A DNA stretch of 25,206 nucleotides from Bacteroidia bacterium (GTDB lineage Bacteria; Bacteroidota; Bacteroidia; Flavobacteriales; Flavobacteriaceae). The translations under genes were made by a program, and so were the position numbers. The DNA is taken from the NCBI GenBank assembly GCA_030431085.1, contig JAUIJW010000009.1, positions 1 through 25,206 of the forward strand, in the 5' to 3' direction. Shown one piece after another: positions 7,339 to 14,760 of this stretch. Below the pieces are notes generated by a model. That model saw only the letters and a list, made by a program, of their open reading frames with translations. It had not been told where the DNA came from and ran no database searches. The first letter of the stretch is position 1. Each line of letters opens with the position of its first letter.

Positions 7339-9741
7339 GTGAAAAAAATTCTAACAACCTGTATAACTGTTTTCGTTACAATAGTCAGCGTAAATTCACA
7401 AACTAAACTAGGGCAAATTCAAGGTCTTATTCAAGATGTTTCTGGGCAGCCAATCATTGGAGTAACTATTATGATAGAAAAAAACAATATAGGAACATCT
7501 ACTGATTTAAATGGTAAATATGTAATTACTAGAATTGTAAATGGGGTTTACACTCTAAAAGTTTCTGCTGTTGGATTTCAATCCCAAAAGGTAGAAATAA
7601 GCATTAATTCTGGTCATACAGTAACCAAAAATTTTACTCTTTTAGAGGCCAATTCGCAACTAGACCAAGTAATTGTAAAAGGCAAAGCTAAAACCACCAA
7701 AATCCAAGAAAAAGGCTTTAGTGTAAATGCTATAGAAACGCAACTGATCAAATCTCAAAGTCTTGATCTAAACAATGTTTTAGCTAGAACAGCTGGTGTA
7801 AATGTTAGAACATCGGGAGGTGTAGGTTCTGACTATAATTACTCCTTAAACGGCCTGTCTGGCAATGCTATACGTTTTTTTATTGATGGTATCCCAATGG
7901 ATTATTACGGTTCATCATATTCTATTAATAATCTCCCTATTGCCCTTATAGATCGCATTGATGTATATAAAGGAGTTGTTCCTACAGAACTTGGTTCTGA
8001 TGCGTTAGGGGGTGCAATTAACCTCGTATCAAACCAAAGTCTTTCTAATTTTTTAGATGCTTCTTATTCATTTGGGTCTTTTAACACACATCAAGTAGCA
8101 TTACATGGTCAATGGAGGTTCAATAGTGGATTAACCACTAAGATTTCTACATTTTATACCTACTCAAACAACAATTATAAAGTTTGGGGAAAAGGTGTTC
8201 ATTATGCCGATGAATCTACCGGTTACAAAGCAGTAGAATTTACAAAAGATAATCCTGCCGAAAGATTTAATGACGATTTCCAAACAGCCAGTGTTAAACT
8301 TGATGTTGGATTTACTCAAAAAAAATGGGCAGATCAAATTTTTATGACAATGTTGGTATCAGACCTGAAAAAAGGTGTGCAAACTGCCCAAACTATGGCT
8401 CGTGTTTTTGGTAAAGTTAGAAACAATGAACGTGTGATTATGCCTAGTTTAATCTATAAAAAAACCGATTTTTTTACAAAAGGTCTAGACATCAATGCTT
8501 TTGCGGGTTACACCTATTCTGAAGGCGTATTAATAGATACTTCATATGCTCAGTACGATTGGAGAGGAATCGTAATTGGAACCAGAGAATCTGGTGGAGA
8601 GATGGGTTATGATGGGAAATCTCAGTTCACGCAAAAAGAAAAATCTCAAGTCTATCGATTTAATGCAACCTATGATTTACCCCTTGAATTGAAACTAGGG
8701 TTAAATTATCTCTACTCTGCTACTGAGATTACAGGTGAAGATCCATTTACTCCCGAATATAGAATACCCTATCTGGAACCTCAAAACATTGGATCTCATT
8801 TTGCTGGTCTATCACTTGAAACCATACAATTTAATCAAAAACTTCATGCTAATATTTTCCTTAAATACTATGGCTATAATGCTAGTATTAATGATTTAGA
8901 ATACACCGATAAATGGGAAATAATTAAATATAAGAACAACTTAAATAATTGGGGTGGTGGCTTTGCAGCTTCGTACAAAGTACAGTCTGATTTAATTCTT
9001 AAATCTTCATTAGAACAAGCTACCAGAATGCCAAGTCCAACAGAAGCCTTAGGCGACGGAGTCACCATTAATAACAATCCTTTTATAAAACCGGAGCAAA
9101 GTTTCAATGTTAATTTTGGCGCTATTTTAGGCAGGTACTCAATAAACTCAAAACAAGGTATTAAGGTTGCTTTAAACACATTTTACAGAGATGTCACAGA
9201 TAAATTATTATTTACAGTATTAGATGGACAAGGTAATGGAGAGTTTAGAAATATTGATAGAATATCGGGTTTTGGTGCTGAATTCGATCTTAACTACGAC
9301 TTTGACTATAAATTAAAATTTACCCTAAATGCAACATATCAAAACTTAAGAAATAATTTAAAATATGAAGATGACGGTAGAGAAAATATTGTGTATGGAG
9401 ATAGAATGAGAAATGAACCCTATTTTTTGGCTAATGCTGGGTTAGAATATAATGTTACTGATTTTATTCAAAAAAATGCCAATCTATTTACCTACTTACA
9501 TGTAGGTTACACGCATGAATTTTTTCTACGATGGCCAAGTCTTGGTAGTGCAGAAAATAAGAGTATTGTACCAACTCAATTGGTATATGATGCTGGAATT
9601 GGCTACACTTTTCCTTCACAAAATTTTGTTTTGGCTTTAGACATTTCAAATATATTTAATCAACAAGTTTACGATAATTACTTACTCCAAAAACCTGGAA
9701 GGGCCATTTTCTTGAAGGTCAATTATCGTATTTCTAAATAA
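7339..9741 (+). CDS. TonB-dependent outer-membrane receptor, XusA-like
   Basis: 800 aa, starting at GTG 7339 with a signal peptide MKKILTTCITVFVTIVSVNS. Residues about 24-110 are a carboxypeptidase-regulatory-like (CarboxypepD_reg) domain, followed by a TonB-box-like DQVIVKG and the plug domain (about 120-230, with FFIDGIPMDYYG and ELGSDALGGAINLVSN). The rest is a beta barrel ending in IFLKVNYRISK. Such receptors use TonB energy to import iron-siderophore complexes and other large ligands. At 800 aa without SusC features it fits the siderophore class. It is followed by a DUF4374 lipoprotein and a PepSY protein on the same strand, the order of XusA-XusB-XusC in Bacteroides thetaiotaomicron. 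The ligand is inferred from this context. The gene lies inside the block bounded by the lpxB-derived repeats. Confidence 0.85.
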   Translation: MKKILTTCITVFVTIVSVNSQTKLGQIQGLIQDVSGQPIIGVTIMIEKNNIGTSTDLNGKYVITRIVNGVYTLKVSAVGFQSQKVEISINSGHTVTKNFTLLEANSQLDQVIVKGKAKTTKIQEKGFSVNAIETQLIKSQSLDLNNVLARTAGVNVRTSGGVGSDYNYSLNGLSGNAIRFFIDGIPMDYYGSSYSINNLPIALIDRIDVYKGVVPTELGSDALGGAINLVSNQSLSNFLDASYSFGSFNTHQVALHGQWRFNSGLTTKISTFYTYSNNNYKVWGKGVHYADESTGYKAVEFTKDNPAERFNDDFQTASVKLDVGFTQKKWADQIFMTMLVSDLKKGVQTAQTMARVFGKVRNNERVIMPSLIYKKTDFFTKGLDINAFAGYTYSEGVLIDTSYAQYDWRGIVIGTRESGGEMGYDGKSQFTQKEKSQVYRFNATYDLPLELKLGLNYLYSATEITGEDPFTPEYRIPYLEPQNIGSHFAGLSLETIQFNQKLHANIFLKYYGYNASINDLEYTDKWEIIKYKNNLNNWGGGFAASYKVQSDLILKSSLEQATRMPSPTEALGDGVTINNNPFIKPEQSFNVNFGAILGRYSINSKQGIKVALNTFYRDVTDKLLFTVLDGQGNGEFRNIDRISGFGAEFDLNYDFDYKLKFTLNATYQNLRNNLKYEDDGRENIVYGDRMRNEPYFLANAGLEYNVTDFIQKNANLFTYLHVGYTHEFFLRWPSLGSAENKSIVPTQLVYDAGIGYTFPSQNFVLALDISNIFNQQVYDNYLLQKPGRAIFLKVNYRISK

Positions 9742-9805
9742 CCAAAAAAAATCTAACTAAAAGAATAATTATTTAATACAAAACCAAATAAAAAAAGTAA
9801 ATATT

Positions 9806-11140
9806 ATGAAAACAAACACAATTTTAAAGGCAACATTTACCTGTCTATTTTTAGCTATTAGCCTTACTTTTGTAAGCTGTAGTGATGATGATGACTGTAT
9901 TGAGAAAACATGGTATGAAGACCTTGATGGAGATGGATTAGGTAACCCTGATGTTTCAATGGTAGCCTGTGAACAACCAGACGGTTATGTCTCTAATGCA
10001 GATGATGACAATGATGTCATTGCACCCGAAAATTCAAAATTTTTAGTAGGAGCTGCAGTAGGCGATGAAGGTTACTTCGTCACTACAGATAATTTACTTT
10101 CGGGGTCAGTATCTATTGTTGGCAATGGCTCAGAAGGTTGGGCTAACTTATCTGTAAGTGTTGATGGTTACTTTTACAATCTGAATAGTGATGAAGGCAC
10201 CTTAGATAAATTTGAATTCACAGATAATGGTCTTTTAAAAAAAGATGCCATATCAACTACGGCTTTACTTCCTGGTAGTTTCTATCGTTATATTCAGAGT
10301 ACTGGTACCGGTGACTTATTCTTATTAAATTTTCCAAATGAAAACGGAGATGCCCCTTATGCCATAGTTGATCTTGCAACATTTACTGTTACAAATCACG
10401 GTTTTTTCAATGTACCAAAAGTAGATGGAAGAGACCCTCTTTGGGTCAATGGGGTTGTAGAAGGCAATAATATTTACTTTGGTTCTTGGTATGGTGATAG
10501 AGCAACGTATACAAATTATGCCGAAAATTTAATTACGGTGAAATATGATTATCCTTCATTAACAAATCCTGAAATATTAACTAATTCTGCATCAGCAGGA
10601 ATGACCTCTGGTTATAGAACAAATGGTACCTTCAAAACAGAAGATGGAGGCATTTATCAATATAATCTCAATAGTGTACATTGGAATGGGAATGATGAGC
10701 TGGCAGATAAACCAACCGTTTTTGTTAGAATTAAAAATGGGGATTATGATGATTTCGTATTAAATGTATCAAACAGTTTCTCTGAACCTATCGCTATTTG
10801 GAATGCTTGGTATGCTGGTAATGATATTGTTTATGCTAATGTAGTAAGAGAAGGAGACATTGCTGTTTGGGGAGACCTTTCGGCCAATACTGGCACCCTA
10901 GTTGAAATCAATTTAGCATCAAAATCAGTTACAGAATTAAACATCCCTAAAGCACCTTATGTTAACATCTTCTCTTTAGATTGTGTTGAAAATGGGCAGT
11001 TTTATATTCCTGTGAGCCTAAATGGTGGTGATGCCAATATTTATCAAGTTTCAATTGGCAATGGTGCAAACGGCTTTAAAGTTGGTGCTTCTTTAGATGG
11101 GAGCAACGTTTATGTTAATTCGCTACTTAGAAATTTTTAA
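9806..11140 (+). CDS. DUF4374 surface lipoprotein, XusB-like, with a MopE-type metal-binding motif
   Basis: 444 aa. A signal peptide ends at Cys25, followed by SDDDD (surface-export type). Residues about 31-70 carry WYEDLDGDGLGNP and EQPDGYVSNADDDND, matching the short putative metal-binding motif found in MopE-like proteins (PF11617) and rich in Asp. Residues about 76-444 are the beta-propeller DUF4374 domain. In Bacteroides the family member XusB is a surface protein that binds ferric siderophores and hands them to XusA. The N-terminal motif is not something I recall from XusB and may bind calcium or copper. It starts 64 bp after the receptor gene. Confidence 0.8.
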   Translation: MKTNTILKATFTCLFLAISLTFVSCSDDDDCIEKTWYEDLDGDGLGNPDVSMVACEQPDGYVSNADDDNDVIAPENSKFLVGAAVGDEGYFVTTDNLLSGSVSIVGNGSEGWANLSVSVDGYFYNLNSDEGTLDKFEFTDNGLLKKDAISTTALLPGSFYRYIQSTGTGDLFLLNFPNENGDAPYAIVDLATFTVTNHGFFNVPKVDGRDPLWVNGVVEGNNIYFGSWYGDRATYTNYAENLITVKYDYPSLTNPEILTNSASAGMTSGYRTNGTFKTEDGGIYQYNLNSVHWNGNDELADKPTVFVRIKNGDYDDFVLNVSNSFSEPIAIWNAWYAGNDIVYANVVREGDIAVWGDLSANTGTLVEINLASKSVTELNIPKAPYVNIFSLDCVENGQFYIPVSLNGGDANIYQVSIGNGANGFKVGASLDGSNVYVNSLLRNF

Positions 11141-11180
11141 AACCCCTCTACCCCAATCAGTAACTTTATTGGTTGGGGTT
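11141..11180 (+). terminator. Inverted repeat between the DUF4374 and PepSY genes
   Basis: ACCCCAA (11150-11156) can pair with TTGGGGT (11173-11179), and AACCCC (11141-11146) with GGGGTT (11175-11180). The two pairings are mutually exclusive. No T-run follows, so a full terminator is unlikely; partial termination or protection of the upstream mRNA end is possible. Confidence 0.35.
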
Positions 11181-11189
11181 TAATTATAT

Positions 11190-12338
11190 ATGGCTTCACC
11201 ACTAAAAAAAACAATCAAAAAAATACACCTTTGGCTTGGTATTGCTTCTGGCCTTGTTATATTTATCGTTGCCATAACTGGTAGTATTTATGTTTTTAGT
11301 GAAGATATTAAAGCTTTTACTCATAAAGATAGGCGTATTATTGAAGTACCTCAAAATGCGAAAAGGCTTCCTATAGGCTCAATTTTACAGGTCGCAGAAG
11401 ATGCCATAAATCATAGATGTACTTATAGTAATATCGTTATCCCAAATTTCTCAGACCATACAGTTTCTGTAATGTTTATTGAAAGAAATGATAAAGCTTT
11501 TGGGTATTCTAATTATATCTCCTTTTTTAAAACTATATACATAAATCCTTATACTGGTGAAGTCGTTAAAATTGAAAACTCAAAATGGGAATTTTTTAAT
11601 ATAATTTTCAATATCCACGTCAACCTTTTTATGGGGTATAATAAAATAAGCCATATAATTGTTGCAGGGGCTACATGGATCTTTGTAATAATGCTGATAA
11701 GCGGACTTGTTTTATGGTGGCCAAAGAAAAAACAGCGCAAACAAAGTTTTAGGTTCAGTTGGAAAATAACCACGAGATGGAGACGCAAAAATTTAGATAT
11801 ACATCGAATTCTTGGGTTTTACTTCTTCATAATTGCGCTTATATCAGCCTTAACAGGCTTGCTTTGGGCATCCCAATCGTTTAATAAAACTGTTAAATGG
11901 GTTGCCAATGGAGGTAAAGTTATTGAGCAAAAGGCATTACCAGAATCTAGAACAAAAATTAAATCTGTCACACCTCTTGATGATATTTTAGCCAAAACTC
12001 TAACGAAAATACCAGAATCAAAATATGTTTTAATTAGAAAGCACCCCAATGATAAAATACCATACATTGTTCGTTCGTACGTTAGTGAAATGTTTAATTA
12101 TAAAAGAATTGAAATGTATTACGATAGAAACACGGCTGAACTTCTAGCCGAAGTTAAATTTGCCGACAAAAATAATGGAGAGAAAATTCAAGCATTAAAC
12201 TATGATATACACGTTGGTACAATTGGCGGATGGCCTACAAAGATTTTAACCTTTTTCATGAGTTTAGTAGTAGCATCTCTACCTATAACTGGATTTATGA
12301 TATGGTATGGTAGAAAAAATAAGTCCAAAAAACGTTAA
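11190..12338 (+). CDS. PepSY-domain inner-membrane protein, XusC-like
   Basis: 382 aa with four membrane segments (about 15-36, 155-177, 206-228, 350-373), the layout of PepSY_TM proteins. Two soluble PepSY-type regions sit between helices 1 and 2 and between helices 3 and 4. Histidines at or near membrane ends (His13, His143, His205, His341) are candidate heme or metal ligands; family members in siderophore operons are thought to reduce ferric siderophore. It follows the DUF4374 gene after 49 bp and closes the operon. The end is very basic (RKNKSKKR). It converges on lpxB with a 36-bp gap. The family call is firm; reductase activity is inference from family and context. Confidence 0.85.
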   Translation: MASPLKKTIKKIHLWLGIASGLVIFIVAITGSIYVFSEDIKAFTHKDRRIIEVPQNAKRLPIGSILQVAEDAINHRCTYSNIVIPNFSDHTVSVMFIERNDKAFGYSNYISFFKTIYINPYTGEVVKIENSKWEFFNIIFNIHVNLFMGYNKISHIIVAGATWIFVIMLISGLVLWWPKKKQRKQSFRFSWKITTRWRRKNLDIHRILGFYFFIIALISALTGLLWASQSFNKTVKWVANGGKVIEQKALPESRTKIKSVTPLDDILAKTLTKIPESKYVLIRKHPNDKIPYIVRSYVSEMFNYKRIEMYYDRNTAELLAEVKFADKNNGEKIQALNYDIHVGTIGGWPTKILTFFMSLVVASLPITGFMIWYGRKNKSKKR

Positions 12339-12374
12339 GTCCCAAGATTTTAAACTGCTAATGAATATTATTTC

Positions 12375-13490
12375 TTAAATCTTTACGATTAAGTCTGATA
12401 CATTTTCACTTGCTCCTTTGCCTCCCAATTTTTCTTCTAGGTCAAAGTAATCTTCAAATATTTTCTCTCGATATTTTGGGTCTAATATTTTATAAAGTTC
12501 GTTTTCAAGAGTTTTTTCATTAAAATCGTCTTGAATTAATTCGGTTACCGCTTCGCGATCTAAAATTAAGTTGACCAGTGAGATATACTTAATATTTTTT
12601 ACCAGTCTTTTTCCTATTTGATAAGATATCGCGTTACCTTTATAACAAACTACTTCTGGTACTTTAAACAAGGCGGTTTCTAAAGTGGCTGTTCCCGAAG
12701 TTACCAATGCAGCACTGGCGGCAGAAAGCAAATCGTAGGTTTTATTTTCTATCAATGCTACCTTTTGATCTTCAATAAATTCTTGATAAAATGATTTTGG
12801 TTGCGAAGGCGCCCCGCCAATTATAAACTGATAGTCGTCAAACTTATCCACCATCTTCAGCATCACTTCAAGCATTTTTTTTATCTCTTGTTTTCTACTC
12901 CCTGGCAGCAATGCAATAATGGGTTTATCTGATAACTTATGGTCTTTTTTAAACCGATCTAAATCAAACGGAGGTCTATCCGCAATAGCATCTAACAAAG
13001 GATGGCCTACAAAATGTACCGGAAAGCTATGTTTTTTCTCATAAAAATCCTTTTCGAAAGGAAGAATCACGTACATTTCATCTACATCTCTTTTAATTTT
13101 ATGAATTCTATTCTCTTTCCATGCCCAAATTTGGGGAGAAATATAATAATGAACTGGTATATTTTCTTTCTTGGCGAACTCAGCTATGCGCATATTAAAC
13201 CCAGGATAATCTACCAGAATTAAAACATCTGGCTGGTAATTTAGAATATCCTTTTTGCAGTATTTAATATTGTTCAATATCGTTCTTAAATTCAACACTA
13301 CCTCAACAAATCCCATAAAGGCCAGTTCTTTATAGTGTTTTACAAGATTGTTTTCTTGATCAACAGCAGCCATTAAATCACCACCCCAAAATCTAAATTG
13401 AGCATGATGATCTCTAGACTTTAAGGCCTTCATTAAATTTGAGGCGTGCAAATCTCCCGATGCTTCTCCTGCAATGATATAATACTTCAT
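12375..13490 (-). CDS. lpxB: Lipid-A-disaccharide synthase
   Basis: 371 aa. LpxB joins UDP-2,3-diacylglucosamine and lipid X to form the lipid A disaccharide at the inner membrane (glycosyltransferase family 19). Family features seen are the start YYIIAGEASGDLHASNL, the segment YYISPQIWAWKENRIHKIK, VGHPLLDA and LLPGSRKQEI. The last 11 residues, SENVSDLIVKI, differ from the tail SEKTAALMIRNA kept in the remnant at 7102-7193, so the present 3' end appears to have been replaced. The ATG at 13490 lies 2 bp after the stop of the small membrane protein gene, consistent with translation from a surE-led operon. Length is normal for the family and the exchange leaves the protein intact. Confidence 0.95.
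   Translation of the reverse strand: MKYYIIAGEASGDLHASNLMKALKSRDHHAQFRFWGGDLMAAVDQENNLVKHYKELAFMGFVEVVLNLRTILNNIKYCKKDILNYQPDVLILVDYPGFNMRIAEFAKKENIPVHYYISPQIWAWKENRIHKIKRDVDEMYVILPFEKDFYEKKHSFPVHFVGHPLLDAIADRPPFDLDRFKKDHKLSDKPIIALLPGSRKQEIKKMLEVMLKMVDKFDDYQFIIGGAPSQPKSFYQEFIEDQKVALIENKTYDLLSAASAALVTSGTATLETALFKVPEVVCYKGNAISYQIGKRLVKNIKYISLVNLILDREAVTELIQDDFNEKTLENELYKILDPKYREKIFEDYFDLEEKLGGKGASENVSDLIVKI
12403..12463. repeat. 61-bp direct repeat, right copy (within lpxB)
   Basis: The partner of 7133-7193, exactly 5270 bp away. It encodes the IFEDYFDLEEKLGGKGASE part of LpxB. The intact reading frame here, against an in-frame stop in the other copy, shows that this is the copy under selection. 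Confidence 0.95.
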
Positions 13491-13492
13491 TT

Positions 13493-13774
13493 TTATAGAA
13501 ATTGTGCTAACATAATTAATAGGGCCAATACAAAACAGGCCACAATAACTCCTTTAGCTCTTAAATCTTGTTTTCTTTTTAAAAATACGTAAAACACCAG
13601 TAAATTAGGTATCGCTGCCAGTCCAATTATTTTTCCTAAAAGATTTTCGCTAATGATTTTATCGAGTGTAGTTTCAAATTCTTCAGTAGAGATTAACTCT
13701 ACATACAAATAAAATCCAAAAATAGTAGCCAATAATGCTACCCCAAACCCTATAAATACTTCTTTATTGATCAT
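13493..13774 (-). CDS. Small membrane protein of unknown function
   Basis: 93 aa from the ATG at 13774. It has three hydrophobic segments (about 6-26, 47-66, 75-92) and the charged linkers ISTEEFETTLDK and LKRKQDLRAKG. I do not recognise a characterised family. The ATG overlaps the TGA of surE as ATGA, and the stop lies 2 bp before lpxB, so it is a coupled middle gene of the surE-lpxB operon. A TTG three codons upstream (13783) is a less likely start. Its place beside lpxB hints at an envelope role, but nothing in the sequence proves that. Confidence 0.8.
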   Translation of the reverse strand: MINKEVFIGFGVALLATIFGFYLYVELISTEEFETTLDKIISENLLGKIIGLAAIPNLLVFYVFLKRKQDLRAKGVIVACFVLALLIMLAQFL

Positions 13775-14541
13775 AATTTCCAAGTCTTAAGTTGTGGTAA
13801 AAACCGATGCGCCGTTAAATCAAATTGCACAGGAACAATAGCAACATAGTTATTTTCAAGAGCCCAAACGTCGGTATCTTCACCATGATCTAAATTGACA
13901 AACTTACCTGTTAACCAGTAGTATTCTTTACCTTGCGGATTGGTTCTTTTATCAAATTCTTCAACCCAATTGGCTCTAGCTTGTCGACACACTTTAATGC
14001 CTTTAAATAAGCCTTGCTCCAACTTTGGGAAATTTACATTGAGCACAACGCCGTCTGGTAACCCTTGTTCTAATACTTGTAATGCAATCTTTTTAACTTG
14101 CTGCTTTAAGGGCTCGAAATTAGCATGCCAACTATAATCTAATAAAGAAAAACCAATGGCAGGCACACCTTCAATACCCGCTTCAATTGCCGCACTCATC
14201 GTGCCGGAGTAAATCACGTTAATCGATGAATTTGACCCATGGTTAATACCAGAAACACATAAATCTGGCCGGCGATCTAATATTTCACTAATGGCAATTT
14301 TTACACAATCTGCTGGTGTACCAGAACAGCGGTATTCTCTGTGCGACTCATCGTTAAGTTTCACCTCATCACAAGAAATAGTGGCATCTAAGGTAATCGC
14401 ATGCCCCATACCACTTTGAGGGCTATCTGGTGCAATAACTACTACCTCACCAATGTCTTTCATCACTGCAATAAGGGTACGAATACCCGGGGCTGTAATA
14501 CCATCATCGTTGGTTACTAAAATCAAGGGTTTTTTATGCAT
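13771..14541 (-). CDS. surE: 5'/3'-nucleotidase SurE
   Basis: 256 aa. SurE is a metal-dependent nucleotidase of the stationary-phase survival family that removes phosphate from nucleoside 5'- and 3'-monophosphates. The N-terminal metal site is clear: ILVTNDDG (Asp12, Asp13), then PDSPQSGMGHAIT with the conserved Ser, and GINHGSNSS with the metal-binding Asn. SGTMSAAIEA is a further family motif. Length is normal. It is the first gene of the overlapping operon surE - small membrane protein - lpxB. Its reading frame ends in TGA overlapping the next ATG. A -7-like element lies only about 17 bp upstream of its ATG, implying a very short leader. Confidence 0.95.
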   Translation of the reverse strand: MHKKPLILVTNDDGITAPGIRTLIAVMKDIGEVVVIAPDSPQSGMGHAITLDATISCDEVKLNDESHREYRCSGTPADCVKIAISEILDRRPDLCVSGINHGSNSSINVIYSGTMSAAIEAGIEGVPAIGFSLLDYSWHANFEPLKQQVKKIALQVLEQGLPDGVVLNVNFPKLEQGLFKGIKVCRQARANWVEEFDKRTNPQGKEYYWLTGKFVNLDHGEDTDVWALENNYVAIVPVQFDLTAHRFLPQLKTWKL

Positions 14542-14557
14542 ACCTTATACTTTTGAA

Positions 14558-14565
14558 CAAAAATA
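14558..14565 (-). promoter_or_regulatory. Probable -7 element of surE
   Basis: On the minus strand this reads TATTTTTG, an exact TAnnTTTG match. A TTG lies 16 bp further upstream, slightly closer than the usual spacing. Transcription would start about 10 nt before the surE ATG. Confidence 0.45.
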
Positions 14566-14760
14566 AACCTTTTGCTTTTATCAAGTTTGATTTATGTTTA
14601 ACAATTTATTGGCTAAATTTATGTTATCTATTGACTAATATTGCTTATAAATTAACTTAAATGGCTCATTTCTTGAACTAATTTGAAAGATATTACACCA
14701 ATATTCGTCAAAATAACTATAAGAAATTATTATATTGCCAATCTGTGACAAGAGAACTAA

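Noticed and set aside
7194..12402. A classical mobile element (transposon or integrative element) carrying the iron genes
   Set aside because: No transposase, integrase, relaxase or terminal inverted repeats were found; only the direct repeats of lpxB are present, so only the word cassette is justified.
14542..14760. Possible small RNA or extra gene in the surE-prc gap
   Set aside because: No open frame with a family motif and no convincing hairpin with a T-run; only promoter-like elements are seen.
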